IMG/VR virus record: IMGVR_UViG_3300033823_000022
Span: 1 to 48,355 of that record
Source of the DNA: a virus
Direction: 5' to 3' (one strand)
DNA length: 48,355 nt
How positions within the stretch are numbered: position 1 is the stretch's first letter; each line of letters begins with the position of its first letter. The position numbers and the translations under genes were made by a program. The notes beneath the pieces were generated by a model that was given only the letters and a program-made list of their open reading frames with translations, was not told where the DNA came from and ran no database searches. This document shows positions 37,940-47,043 of this stretch, piece by piece.

Positions 37940-38757
37940 TCAATAGCTGGGAAATCCTGTTTGGATGGACCAGATTCCGCCCATTTAAGTATTTTGCAAG
38001 CGGTTCCTCTTCTCCAATGATTCCAAGCAATAATACTAAGGGCGGCCTTCTGAGCCCTGGTCATTCTATATTTGGATCGGGCCGTTTCCAAAAGACGAAG
38101 TTTGAGAATCATAATTGGATCATCTGTCGAAAATGGCAAGTCCCCCAAAAGGGCTCCAAAGTACTTGGCGCACAGGTCTGCGTCCTTTTCCGAAAATAGG
38201 ACGCTCAGGGTGATGGATAAAGACGCTGGCAGGATTCCCTTATGCCCGTTTACTATGCCGTCTGCGGCAATATCCAATTTGTCCTTGTCCTGTTTGTAGA
38301 GCCGTATAAGTTCCTCGTTTGTGGCTTTTAGTGACCCGGCGCTTCCGGTGAGGTAACTCAATGGTGTTCCCTTTCTGAATCCGAAAAGGACTCGAACTGC
38401 GGCGGAAATATCGTTCTGATATTTCGAGCAACCATGATGTTTGATGTACATGGCAAATGACCGCTTTGCCCCAATGTCGATGTTGAGGTCCTTATTAACC
38501 CCATAAACAACCACCGACACAAACGGCTTGCCCGCCTTAATGCAAGCGAGAAGTCGATTCTGTCCGTCAACAAGTTGATCTTTGGTGTTGAATTTTATAC
38601 TCTCTCCGTTCTCATCCCAATGCCCATCCCGCATGTCGCGCGCCATCCTTTCAACATGGTGCTCTAGCGGGTTGCGAAAGTTGACATTCTGCTCAAGCCA
38701 GGATTTAGCCAATTCTGGATTTATTTTTTCAATAGTTGCTTTCATGCTGTAAGTCAT
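37936..38757 (-). CDS. ParB-like domain phage protein
   Basis: 273 residues (an in-frame ATG at 38745 is an alternative start). KFNTKDQLVDGQNRLLACIK and PFVSVVVYGVN match the ParB/Srx fold with its D-G-x-x-R motif; the C-terminal half is helical. Such phage proteins are of unknown function, some with nuclease or CTPase activity. First gene of the leftward cargo block, divergent from the portal gene. Confidence 0.78.
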   Translation of the reverse strand: MTYSMKATIEKINPELAKSWLEQNVNFRNPLEHHVERMARDMRDGHWDENGESIKFNTKDQLVDGQNRLLACIKAGKPFVSVVVYGVNKDLNIDIGAKRSFAMYIKHHGCSKYQNDISAAVRVLFGFRKGTPLSYLTGSAGSLKATNEELIRLYKQDKDKLDIAADGIVNGHKGILPASLSITLSVLFSEKDADLCAKYFGALLGDLPFSTDDPIMILKLRLLETARSKYRMTRAQKAALSIIAWNHWRRGTACKILKWAESGPSKQDFPAIE

Positions 38758-38839
38758 ATTGCATGACGCGACAATCCCAAGAAATAAATCTCACTATATT
38801 TTTCTGAATGTGTGATTTTGGCATGAAAAATAATACTTG

Positions 38840-38870
38840 TGCAAATTCTGCACTTGGTGCAAATTCTGCA
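38840..38870. promoter_or_regulatory. Direct repeat TGCAAATTCTGCA upstream of the portal gene
   Basis: Two identical near-palindromic 13-bp copies at 38840-38852 and 38858-38870, 18 bp apart, end four bases before the portal ATG (38875). No Shine-Dalgarno sequence is visible there, so the repeats occupy its place. A regulator site for the divergent promoters is plausible. Confidence 0.55.
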
Positions 38871-38874
38871 TTGA

Positions 38875-40326
38875 ATGGCAATCACATTCAAGCGCGCTCG
38901 GGAAATTTGGGAAAGCTGGAAGCCGCCCGTTACAACTTCTCCCGCCAAGCCCGTTGCCTCTAAAAGCGATTTCACAGCCGAGCCCGTCGCCTTCCACCGA
39001 GTCGCCCGCGAGTCCGGCCTGAGCCAAACTCAGTATCTTGGCCAGACGGTTGACGTGGCCAGGATAAATGCCGCCATGCGGGCCGCAGAGCGCGGCGAGA
39101 CGTGGATGCTGTTCACGATCTTCCGCGACATGATCGCCGGGTACACGCACCTGCAAGCGGAGTGGGGAAAGCGCCGGGCCGTCATCACCGGCCAGCCGCT
39201 CCACCTCCTGCCGGTGGACCCGAACGATGCCGACGATAAGCAGGCGGTCAAGGTGATAGGCGAAGCGATTGATAACTGCCGGAACTGGCACGTTGGCCTC
39301 AGTCACCTCTGCGATGCCACGCTCTGGCCCCTGGCGGTTGCCGAGAAGATTTATGAACCAGTCGGGTTGGCTGATAGCGGCAATTTCAAATACCTGAAGC
39401 GGATGCGGCTGAAGGAAATAGCCCCGGTGAACTACACGCTGCTCTGCTTCAAGGTGCCCTATCAGCCCGGCATTGGAGGTAAGCATAACGGCGCCAGCCT
39501 GTTCGACGCCGATGCATGGGAGAATTGGTTGACGTTCTACAAGACGGAGCCGGACGGCAGGACCTTGTATTCGTTGTCTGACGTCTACACCCCCGACCCG
39601 AATCTTCACATCATCCATCGCGGCAACCTGCTCTCTCCCAGCATACCCCCGAACTTCGGTGGGCACCTCCGGGCGCTGACGTTCAACTGGCTCATGGCCA
39701 CGATGGACCGGGATGCCTGGGGCTTGATGATGGCCAAGTATGGGATGCCCATTCCGGTGGGCAAGGTGGACTCATCGAACAAGCAGGCGGTTGCCGACAT
39801 GCAGGCCGCATTCGCCACCGCCTTGCGCGTCGGTGGAATGGTGATCGACAAGCGGGGCGAGGTTGAATGGGCGACGATGGCAGGCGTGGACGGCAGCACG
39901 GCGCACAAGATTTTCAGCGAGTATTTCAACGCGGAAACGTCCAAGCTCGTCGTGGGTCAGACCCTCAGCAGTAAGCCGAGCCCGACCGGGATGGGCAGCG
40001 GCGCCAGTGAGCAAGCTGAACACGTACGCGACGATCTGAGGATGTACGACAACATCAATTTGTCGGACACGTTGCGCCACCAGCTTTTCGATCAAATCCT
40101 ACGGGTCAATGGCTATCGCGGGCGTTGCTGCGCTTACTGGGGCGGGATGAGCATGGCCGACGCCAAGGTGTTTGGCCAGACGATGCAGCAGTTGGGAGCG
40201 GGCGGTTACGAGCTTACTGACGAGGGCATTGTCTATGCCGGCCAGCGGCTCGGCATGGGGATTCAGCGCCGGATTCTTCCCGACGCAAATCCGGGCGGCG
40301 ACGGCAACCAGCGGAGCACTCAATGA
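38875..40326 (+). CDS. Portal protein, DUF935/Mu gp29-like
   Basis: 483 residues. Contains ARINAAMRAAERGETWMLFT and YTHLQAEWGKRRAVI near the start and FNWLMATMDRDAWGLMMAKY in the middle, as in Mu gp29-type portals. A dodecameric ring at one capsid vertex, through which DNA enters. The large terminase at 32009 would dock on it; the cargo block separates the two. No upstream ribosome site. Confidence 0.88.
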   Translation: MAITFKRAREIWESWKPPVTTSPAKPVASKSDFTAEPVAFHRVARESGLSQTQYLGQTVDVARINAAMRAAERGETWMLFTIFRDMIAGYTHLQAEWGKRRAVITGQPLHLLPVDPNDADDKQAVKVIGEAIDNCRNWHVGLSHLCDATLWPLAVAEKIYEPVGLADSGNFKYLKRMRLKEIAPVNYTLLCFKVPYQPGIGGKHNGASLFDADAWENWLTFYKTEPDGRTLYSLSDVYTPDPNLHIIHRGNLLSPSIPPNFGGHLRALTFNWLMATMDRDAWGLMMAKYGMPIPVGKVDSSNKQAVADMQAAFATALRVGGMVIDKRGEVEWATMAGVDGSTAHKIFSEYFNAETSKLVVGQTLSSKPSPTGMGSGASEQAEHVRDDLRMYDNINLSDTLRHQLFDQILRVNGYRGRCCAYWGGMSMADAKVFGQTMQQLGAGGYELTDEGIVYAGQRLGMGIQRRILPDANPGGDGNQRSTQ

Positions 40327-40598
40327 GGGCCATCATCCCAATCGTCTTCGGTCGAAACTTCAACGACACGCCTCAGCCGGTATCGGTCAGCGGTCAGACC
40401 GGATGGTTCTCGGTGCCCCGGCAATGGTTCTCAAAGCCAAATCCCGACCGGCCCAGCGAATTGATCGTCTCGCCCAATCAGGATTATTCCCAGCCGGTTT
40501 ACTACGCCTGTATTGCTGACGACATGATGACGATGGCGTTTCAAGACCTATACACCGAGTCCCAGATGGGCGGGTTGAATCCGGGTTTTCGACGTTGA
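40323..40598 (+). CDS. Hypothetical protein, 91 residues
   Basis: ATGA overlap with the portal stop. Beta and proline rich (MRAIIPIVFGRNFNDTPQPV, then ELIVSPNQDYSQPVYYACIA). No family recognised; head-module position. Confidence 0.6.
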   Translation: MRAIIPIVFGRNFNDTPQPVSVSGQTGWFSVPRQWFSKPNPDRPSELIVSPNQDYSQPVYYACIADDMMTMAFQDLYTESQMGGLNPGFRR

Positions 40599-40605
40599 CC
40601 TGATT

Positions 40606-40836
40606 ATGGGGACTCCGGCAAAAACTCCCGAACTTATTCCGGCCTCCGTGGTCGCTCGGTATCGAAAATACCTTTACCCGATTTCGTTGGATACGGTGGA
40701 GAGGATGTGCCGGACGGGAGTTTTCCCATCGGCACAAAAGCTCGGGTCTGGACCCCGGGCGCACTGGTGGATTCTGGAGACGGACATTTACCATCACAAG
40801 ATGGCCGGTCACTCATCGCAATTAGAAAAATCATAA
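40606..40836 (+). CDS. Helix-turn-helix (excisionase-like) protein
   Basis: 76 residues. YPISLDTVERMCRTGVFPSA and HWWILETDI match the HTH_17/excisionase layout: recognition helix, then a wing ending in W-x-I-x-x-x-D-I. Such proteins are architectural factors or regulators. Unusual place between portal and capsid genes; no integrase is near. Confidence 0.65.
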   Translation: MGTPAKTPELIPASVVARYRKYLYPISLDTVERMCRTGVFPSAQKLGSGPRAHWWILETDIYHHKMAGHSSQLEKS

Positions 40837-40839
40837 ATT

Positions 40840-41238
40840 ATGGAACAAGCAACATTGGAATCGCCCGTCTGGGTGGATGAAATGTCGGATGCAATTCAGG
40901 ACAAGATTGCCGGGCTCTACGGCAAGCACTTCGTCCGCATTGATCCGGTCACGAAGAAGCCGCACGCCAACTCGAAGGAGTTCTTCTGGGAGTTGGTGTC
41001 CCATTACCCGACTGAGCGCGGTCAAGGAGACAAGCGGCCATACACGACCCTGCTCATGCAGAAGTACCACCGCGCACAAACCTACAAGGCGACAGCGGAG
41101 CCGGGGAATGATCGGTCGGGGCAGGTCGTAAAGTATATCGCGTTCACCTCCAGGAATAGGAATGGAGATCTGGTGGACACCGGAAGCCTGCCGCTGTCTT
41201 ACTCTGAGTTCCTGAAGCAGTTCGCGTTGGATTCGTGA
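40840..41238 (+). CDS. Hypothetical head-module protein, 132 residues
   Basis: Contains DEMSDAIQDKIAGLYGKHFV, then helical and aromatic segments (LMQKYHRAQTYKATAEPGND) and a beta stretch GQVVKYIAFTSRNRN. No family recognised. Its stop overlaps the next GTG (GTGA). Confidence 0.64.
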   Translation: MEQATLESPVWVDEMSDAIQDKIAGLYGKHFVRIDPVTKKPHANSKEFFWELVSHYPTERGQGDKRPYTTLLMQKYHRAQTYKATAEPGNDRSGQVVKYIAFTSRNRNGDLVDTGSLPLSYSEFLKQFALDS

Positions 41239-41708
41239 ACATCACCCTGCAACTGGATTCTCTGGATGGGTTTGGGGAGTCCTTGCTAGAGTGGGCGGAA
41301 GGTATCAAGTCTCCAGTTCAGTCCGCAATGGCGGCGGCGCTGCTGGACATCACGCTCGAAAACTTCGGGGAATACTCACTCCACCGCACCACCGAATGGC
41401 CGGCTCTGAGGAAGGCTTATGCCGACAGGTTCCACGGCGGGAACACGACGCCAACCGAAATCCTGACTGGGGCGCTGAAGGAATCCTATCAGGCCGACCT
41501 TGGCGACCCGGAAGCGGCCCGAGTGTTCAGCGATTGCCCCTACGCCGCTGACCAGCACAATGGAGTTTCCGGGGACGGACCGTTTCAGGTTGGAGTTCCG
41601 CCGCGGCCCGTGCTCCCGATTAACGAGTCCGAAGAGCTTGATCCTTACGCAGAGGCGCTTATCCGCGGCGCTGCCGAGCAGGCAATAACCGATCTTCTCC
41701 CGAAATAG
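41235..41708 (+). CDS. Virion morphogenesis-like protein (Mu gpG type)
   Basis: 157 residues from GTG 41235. MNITLQLDSLDGFGESLLEW leads a helical stretch, with R-T-x-E-W-P-A-L-R-K-A-Y-A-D-R typical of tail-completion/virion morphogenesis proteins, then TPTEILTGALKESY. These proteins help join head and tail. Moderate certainty. Confidence 0.6.
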   Translation: MNITLQLDSLDGFGESLLEWAEGIKSPVQSAMAAALLDITLENFGEYSLHRTTEWPALRKAYADRFHGGNTTPTEILTGALKESYQADLGDPEAARVFSDCPYAADQHNGVSGDGPFQVGVPPRPVLPINESEELDPYAEALIRGAAEQAITDLLPK

Positions 41709-41767
41709 TTTCATCCGCACCATCCGCAAGGTCGGATTGTCAGGATTCGTAATCAGGCTAAGGATTT

Positions 41768-42826
41768 GTGCAGATGCTATTAGCTGCACAGTTTTCCGCG
41801 ATTTCAACACGCCAGAGAGTTGACAGGGCTGCGGGCGTAATTTACGGAGTTTCCGTCATCACCGAAGGCGAGGCGAGCGGCCACGGATTGTTCATTGACG
41901 GCACTACGCTCAAGCAGGTTATGGAAACCGCGACCGCTTATCAGGGCGGTCTGAAAGTGAAGGTCAATCATGGCACGGGCTTGGAATCTATCGCAGGACG
42001 CCTCAAGGATTTCGTCCTTGATGGAAAGAATGTCCGGGCCAACCTGCATCTACTGGACGCCTCCGAGGACCGCGCCAAGGTCCTCGAAATGGCCGACACC
42101 ATGCCCGAATCCTTCGGCGTCTCCATTACCTTCGCCAACATCCCGGAGGAAATCGAAGGCAAGAAATTCGCCCGCTGCGTCGAAATCTACAGCGCGGACC
42201 TAGTGGACTCTCCCGCCGCCAATCCGAGCGGCCTCTTCAGCAAACCAAAAGAACATCAACAGAACAATACTATGACCAAAGAAGTGCTAGTGGCGCTCGG
42301 GTTGCCGGAGACGGCTACCGATACCGAGTTTGCCTCAGAACTCAAGAAACGGTTTGAGGCCGTGAAGCCGCCAGACCTTTCTGCCGTAACCGCCCTGGCT
42401 GCAAAAGTCACGGCGGCTGAAACCCAGCTCGAAGCCACCAAAACCGAACTCGCCTCGCTGACCAAGAGCCGCGATACCGCCCTGAGTCTGGCCAAGAAAG
42501 GCGAGATTGACGCGCTCCTGGCTGAAGCCTCCCGGGATGGCAAGGTTGTTCCATTCGAGAATGACGACCTATACACCATCAAGGATGGCGTCATCACAAT
42601 TCTCCAACAGCCGGCGCAGTTGGCAAAGGTCATCGCCAAGCTCCGCAAGGGCGAAGTGACTCTTTCCAAGAAGAGCGCCGCAGCCATTATCGACGCCGAC
42701 GGCAAGACGTTCGACCGTCACACGCCGGAAGGCAAATCCAAGCTGGAGCAATTCTGCCGCCAGCGCCGGTCTGAGAACGAGATTCGCCTGACCGAAATCA
42801 TCCACGCCCAAACCCGGCAGAACTAA
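41768..42826 (+). CDS. Prohead protease with C-terminal scaffold domain
   Basis: 352 residues. N-terminal protease domain: GVSVITEGEASGHGLFIDGT, VKVNHGTGLES (candidate catalytic His), then MPESFGVSITFA (candidate Ser) and an acidic residue in EIYSADLVDSPAAN, the usual serine-protease layout of prohead proteases. C-terminal coiled coil with EFASELKKRFEAVKPPDLSA looks like a scaffold. An ATG at 42272 (MTKEVLVALGLPE) could make a free scaffold, as in lambda C/Nu3; no ribosome site is obvious there. Confidence 0.82.
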   Translation: MQMLLAAQFSAISTRQRVDRAAGVIYGVSVITEGEASGHGLFIDGTTLKQVMETATAYQGGLKVKVNHGTGLESIAGRLKDFVLDGKNVRANLHLLDASEDRAKVLEMADTMPESFGVSITFANIPEEIEGKKFARCVEIYSADLVDSPAANPSGLFSKPKEHQQNNTMTKEVLVALGLPETATDTEFASELKKRFEAVKPPDLSAVTALAAKVTAAETQLEATKTELASLTKSRDTALSLAKKGEIDALLAEASRDGKVVPFENDDLYTIKDGVITILQQPAQLAKVIAKLRKGEVTLSKKSAAAIIDADGKTFDRHTPEGKSKLEQFCRQRRSENEIRLTEIIHAQTRQN

Positions 42827-42835
42827 GGAACAACT

Positions 42836-43804
42836 ATGATTCTCCCAACATTATTCGATCTGGCATGCCTGCAACGGAATGACCAGTACACTGGAATGAT
42901 TGACGACGTAACCACCCTGCCAAGGGAATGGGACGTTATCGCCGCGCACCCGCGAGAGGGCACCTGGTACAAGATCGTCAAAATGGTCGGGTTGCCCTCG
43001 GGCGGCTTTCGCAGTCCGAACCAGGGCGTCACTTCCAGCAAAGCCATCTGGACCAACGCCATCAAGGAAATGCTTTTCCTCGACATGCAGATGATCGTGG
43101 ATGAGGCAATCTGGGATGGTGACGATGCCTCAGCCGGTTCCATCTGGTCGCTGGAGGCAGCGGCCACCATGAGGGCTGCCGCAATCACTATCGGCCAGCA
43201 GTTCTACTACGGAACGGGCGCCGACCCGAAGGGGTTCGCCGGCATTCGCTCGCAACTCGCCTACAGTGTGTCCGCAGGCACGACCGGGACCGCAAACTCC
43301 ACCTCCGCATACATGGTCTGGGGCGACGAAAGGGAGGGCGTTCGGTTTGACGTTGGCAAGAATGGGAGTTTTGCCCTGAGCCCTCCGTTCCGTCAATGGG
43401 TAACTGACCCGAACGATTCCACCAAAGGATTCTTTGCCTACGTCGGCAACCTGAAGGCCTACATCGGTCTGTTCGTCGGGTCGAACCTTTCGGCTTGGTC
43501 AATATCTGGCATCCCAGGCGATGCGACCAATGTTCCCACCACGCCGCTGGACACCTACGCGCAGCAGCTTTACGCGCAGATCCCGCAGAAGCGGCGCAAC
43601 AATCTGCGCTGGTTTATGAATCGCACGAGCGAGGCTATACTCCAGCAGAAGCGCAGCGCCGTGTTCAACACGAGCTCGACCATATTGGGCTCAGCGGTTC
43701 CGGCAGACGCAGCGGGCAGGCCGATGTTTTCGCCTCTGCCAAACATGCTCAATGGCTGGCCCATTGAGATCACGGACAGCATCCTCAACACGGAAACGAA
43801 CTAA
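42836..43804 (+). CDS. Major capsid protein
   Basis: 322 residues, following the protease by 9 bp. MILPTLFDLACLQRNDQYTG, then EMLFLDMQMIVDEAIWDGDD and LSAWSISGIPGDATNVPTTP. The sequence looks like an HK97-fold capsid protein of the single-gene type. Size, place and the expected run of helices and strands support the call. A beta-hairpin E-loop region is plausible near residues 40-60. Confidence 0.82.
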   Translation: MILPTLFDLACLQRNDQYTGMIDDVTTLPREWDVIAAHPREGTWYKIVKMVGLPSGGFRSPNQGVTSSKAIWTNAIKEMLFLDMQMIVDEAIWDGDDASAGSIWSLEAAATMRAAAITIGQQFYYGTGADPKGFAGIRSQLAYSVSAGTTGTANSTSAYMVWGDEREGVRFDVGKNGSFALSPPFRQWVTDPNDSTKGFFAYVGNLKAYIGLFVGSNLSAWSISGIPGDATNVPTTPLDTYAQQLYAQIPQKRRNNLRWFMNRTSEAILQQKRSAVFNTSSTILGSAVPADAAGRPMFSPLPNMLNGWPIEITDSILNTETN

Positions 43805-43809
43805 CGAAT

Positions 43810-44274
43810 ATGGCTATATCAGGTTTAACGGCTATCACGCCAAACAATTATCCGTTCAATTCCCGAATTCTCACGGACGGACTCAAGATCGCCACCATCG
43901 CGCTGGGCAGTGCGGCGGGAACGACCAACAGCGCCTGGATCGACCTCGGGCCGCAACCGTATCCAACCACGGAAGTCATCAACGTCCAGTTTTCTTGGAC
44001 GGCTTCTGCGGGTGGAAACAGCGTCAACGGCACCGTAGTGCTTCAGCATACCAGCGCCAACGCGGCTGGGGGCCCCAACACGTCAGCGCTTGCGAACTTC
44101 GTTACGGATGGCGGCTCTGGCGTTATCGTCCAGGGAGCATCGGCAACGGTCGCCGGGGCCTGGGTGGTCAAGCTGCCTCCGTCCTGCAAGCAGTTCATCC
44201 GGGCGATTACAGTCCTCCCGGCGAACACTGGCAATCTGGCAGACGCAACCGGAACTCTGGCTCTTCTCTTCTAA
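43810..44274 (+). CDS. Capsid decoration/cement-like protein
   Basis: 154 residues, immediately after the capsid gene. All-beta composition (SAWIDLGPQPYPTTEVINVQ, SVNGTVVLQHTS, WVVKLPPSCKQFIRAITVLP). The layout is reminiscent of Bbp16-type capsid cement proteins. Assignment is by fold composition and place. Confidence 0.6.
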   Translation: MAISGLTAITPNNYPFNSRILTDGLKIATIALGSAAGTTNSAWIDLGPQPYPTTEVINVQFSWTASAGGNSVNGTVVLQHTSANAAGGPNTSALANFVTDGGSGVIVQGASATVAGAWVVKLPPSCKQFIRAITVLPANTGNLADATGTLALLF

Positions 44275-44289
44275 GGGAAGCTCAATTAT

Positions 44290-45684
44290 ATGGGGAAAAT
44301 TGAAGCCAGAGATGTAACCGTCATCGTGCCGACGCGGGGCCGCAAGGACCGGGTCGGCGCATTGTTGGCCGCGCTAAATCATCCACACGACCGAACTCTG
44401 ATCGTGGTGGATGAGGGCCGGGAAGGTATTGACCTTCCCGCTTCGCTGAACGGCCAGATCATCGTCAAATGCAAGCCGGATGCGGGTTCTGTGAAGGCTT
44501 GGGAGGCCGGAATCGTGGCGGCAGCGACTAGTCATGTTCTGCTCCTGAATGATGACGTTGAACTTGAGGCTGGGTGCCTGGCAGAGGCCATCCGATTCTA
44601 CAACGAACGGTTCCCGAATGGGGATGGTGTTGTTGGATTGAATCATGGCCCGCTATGGGCTCATATCGCCTGTTTCGCTCTGATGCCCAAAATGTTCTAC
44701 ATGGAGTACTGTTACCCCACGCCGTTCAAACGGTATTGCGTGGACAACGAGTTCACCGAGAAGGCAAAGGCGCTCGGCCTATATGCCCGGTGCGAAACCG
44801 CCCGGCTGACCCACGATTTCCCTCCCCACCAGGAGCCGGACCATACCAATGACTGGAACATCTTCATACCGCGCCTTGAGGCATGGATGTCCAAAGTCAG
44901 GGTGAAAACCACCAAGCCGAAGGTTTTCATTGCCGTACCGGTCCTTTTCAACGTGGACCCCAATTTCTTCTCTGCGATGATCTCCTTCATCGTGGATCGT
45001 CCCCCGTTCGACTATCAGCTTGGTCGCCTGGTCGGGGATGCCGACATTTCCAGGGCCAGGAATAACCTGACGATGGGATTCATGAAGTCGAACTGCACGC
45101 ATCTCCTTTTCGTGGATTCAGACCTGATCTTTTCCGCCGACCAAATCGAGCGCCTGATCGGCCACAATGAGGACATCGTTGGCGGGTTCTACCCGAAGAA
45201 GAAACAGACGGATGTTCCCGAGTGGGTATGCAACGTCAAACCATCGCCAGAGAAGATGGACCCACGCCGGCTGACCGAAGTAAACTACATGGGAACGGGA
45301 TTTCTCTGCATTCGTCGAAACGTCATCGAGAAGATGCTGGAGGTTCTGGGGGACGAATTGGTTTACGCCGTGGATGAAAACCCTGGCCAGTTCGGATTCG
45401 ATCTTTGGCGTCGGGGTGTTTACAAGTATCCTGACGGCAATCGTCGCTATCTGACCGAGGATTGGTATTTCTGCCAGACGGCTATTGACCTTGGGTTCAA
45501 GGTCTGGGGCGACAACAGCGTGATTCTCAAGCATTCGGGCAACGCCATCTATCCGCTCGAATCTCAGGAAAAGATAATGCGGGAGCTTGGGCTTTTCGGT
45601 TCCGCACCCGACAAGGTTGTGGAGTCGATTGCGGCAGCTTCCGTGGCTTCCCCACCGCGCGAAGCTGCCGCTACTTTCGCATGA
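44290..45684 (+). CDS. Tandem glycosyltransferase in the structural module
   Basis: 464 residues. First domain about 1-170: VTVIVPTRGRKDRVGALLAA and LLLNDDVELEAG, a GT2-like N-terminal strand and D-D-x acceptor site. Second domain about 205-450: FIAVPVLFNVDPNFF, LLFVDSDLIFSADQIERLIG (D-x-D), EDIVGGFYPKKK and EDWYFC. Two GT-A folds in one chain, inserted between the capsid cement and the head-tail connector. Possibly glycosylates capsid or tail proteins. Coupled to the next gene by ATGA. Confidence 0.85.
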   Translation: MGKIEARDVTVIVPTRGRKDRVGALLAALNHPHDRTLIVVDEGREGIDLPASLNGQIIVKCKPDAGSVKAWEAGIVAAATSHVLLLNDDVELEAGCLAEAIRFYNERFPNGDGVVGLNHGPLWAHIACFALMPKMFYMEYCYPTPFKRYCVDNEFTEKAKALGLYARCETARLTHDFPPHQEPDHTNDWNIFIPRLEAWMSKVRVKTTKPKVFIAVPVLFNVDPNFFSAMISFIVDRPPFDYQLGRLVGDADISRARNNLTMGFMKSNCTHLLFVDSDLIFSADQIERLIGHNEDIVGGFYPKKKQTDVPEWVCNVKPSPEKMDPRRLTEVNYMGTGFLCIRRNVIEKMLEVLGDELVYAVDENPGQFGFDLWRRGVYKYPDGNRRYLTEDWYFCQTAIDLGFKVWGDNSVILKHSGNAIYPLESQEKIMRELGLFGSAPDKVVESIAAASVASPPREAAATFA

Positions 45685-46115
45685 GCGCCTACTGTTCTCA
45701 AAACGATTTGCTAGGCGACATTCAGATGGCGGATCTGATTACGCTAACGGATGATGATTCCCCGGCAACCGGCGTGCTCAATTCGACTGTGTTGAATGCG
45801 GTCATATCCAAGGCCAGCGGAGTGATTGACCGGATGGTGGGCAATGTCTATGACATTCCGTTCAATCCCATTCCCGCTTCGGTCAATTCTCTGGCCATCG
45901 CAATCGCGTGTTACACCCTTTATCGTCGCCGGGAGGTCCCGGACGAAAAGAACAAGTTCGCTGAGGACTACCGGCTTGCGATGCAAATGCTGGTGGCAGT
46001 GAACAAGCGGGAGCAGTTCCTTGACCTGTCCGCAGGCCAGGATTTTGACATGGTGGCTCCCGTTACCACGCCAACCGTGTTCGGGTCGGGGAACTATCCG
46101 GCAAGCTCACGATGA
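45681..46115 (+). CDS. Head-tail connector, DUF1320/Mu gp36-like
   Basis: 144 residues. YCSQNDLLGDIQMADLITLT, SKASGVIDRMVGNVYDIPFN and a helical hairpin (IACYTLYRRREVPDEKNKFA) are the DUF1320 signature. Forms a ring beneath the portal. ATGA overlaps on both sides. Confidence 0.85.
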   Translation: MSAYCSQNDLLGDIQMADLITLTDDDSPATGVLNSTVLNAVISKASGVIDRMVGNVYDIPFNPIPASVNSLAIAIACYTLYRRREVPDEKNKFAEDYRLAMQMLVAVNKREQFLDLSAGQDFDMVAPVTTPTVFGSGNYPASSR

Positions 46116-46594
46116 ACATTTCCGAACAACTTGAAACGATTCGGGAGGCCATTGCGGAATGGGCGGAGCCGCTGGGCGGGAAAACTTCTCCGGTGTCCAA
46201 CCTGAAAGAGCTTTGGAGCCAGGCATCACTTTCGAGTCAGAAGCCGACCATCTTCATTTGCTACATGGGGGAGAAGATTCGCGGCCCGTTCGGGGCGGCG
46301 GCAATCATGGGCCGGGTTGACCGGCAATGGACCGTCGCTGTAACTCGCGGCAGGGGGTTTGCGGCTCATCGTGGCGACACCCTTACTCAGACGGTTGGAA
46401 ATGCTGACCCGTTTCCTGACCAAGTTGAGGAAGTGCGCGACATCATACGGAGCTTGGAGGGAATCAACATGGAAGGCCCGATTGATTACAAGGGCATCAA
46501 ACCAATGCAACTGGGGAACCTCGTCATTGACGGCTATCTGATCGAGTTTTCAACCGACAACGATCTACCAGTGTTAGAAACGAAAGGAACATAA
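46112..46594 (+). CDS. Tail terminator/neck protein, Mu gp37-like
   Basis: 160 residues. NISEQLETIREAIAEWAEPL opens a helix, then beta-strands (PTIFICYMGEKIRG, RQWTVAVTRGRGF) and FPDQVEEVRDIIRSL. The gp37/DUF1834-like layout follows a gp36-like gene as expected. Caps the tail tube. Moderate certainty. Confidence 0.62.
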   Translation: MNISEQLETIREAIAEWAEPLGGKTSPVSNLKELWSQASLSSQKPTIFICYMGEKIRGPFGAAAIMGRVDRQWTVAVTRGRGFAAHRGDTLTQTVGNADPFPDQVEEVRDIIRSLEGINMEGPIDYKGIKPMQLGNLVIDGYLIEFSTDNDLPVLETKGT

Positions 46595-46596
46595 AT

Positions 46597-47037
46597 ATGG
46601 CAACATGGCCCTCAGTATCAGCCGGTGTAACGGTTCAGCCGTCCGGTTCAACGATCCGGTGGGGAACCGGCAACACCATCGCCTCCACAATCGTTCTGTC
46701 GGTTGACGAGCGGCAAAAGACCGACAAGATTTACGTCGAACAGGGCGATGGGGTTGAGGCAACCCGCTTTATCGTGAATCACGGCAAGGTCTGGGATATA
46801 ACCTGCATTGATTCTGGAATTGCATTCAGTACTCCGCCAACAGTTGGCGGGACGATAACGCTCATTGACATCATCGCGGGCACTGGGCCCGGGGCTTCAA
46901 TGACCGCCAATAGTTCCATCGCTACTGTCATTGACAACAACTACAAAGCTGCCCGCAAGGTCGAGGGGCAGAGGGTTATTTCCTGTGAAAACCTGACGTG
47001 TATTGAGGGTGCTGGTTACGCTGGCGTTGGAACCTAA
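46597..47037 (+). CDS. Tail tube-like protein candidate
   Basis: 146 residues, mostly beta (STIVLSVDERQKTDKIYVEQ, then WDITCIDSGIAFSTPPTVGG). It lies between the tail terminator and chaperones, where a major tail or tube protein normally sits. Called mainly by order; the small size fits a siphophage-type tube protein. Confidence 0.55.
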   Translation: MATWPSVSAGVTVQPSGSTIRWGTGNTIASTIVLSVDERQKTDKIYVEQGDGVEATRFIVNHGKVWDITCIDSGIAFSTPPTVGGTITLIDIIAGTGPGASMTANSSIATVIDNNYKAARKVEGQRVISCENLTCIEGAGYAGVGT

Positions 47038-47043
47038 CCAAAT

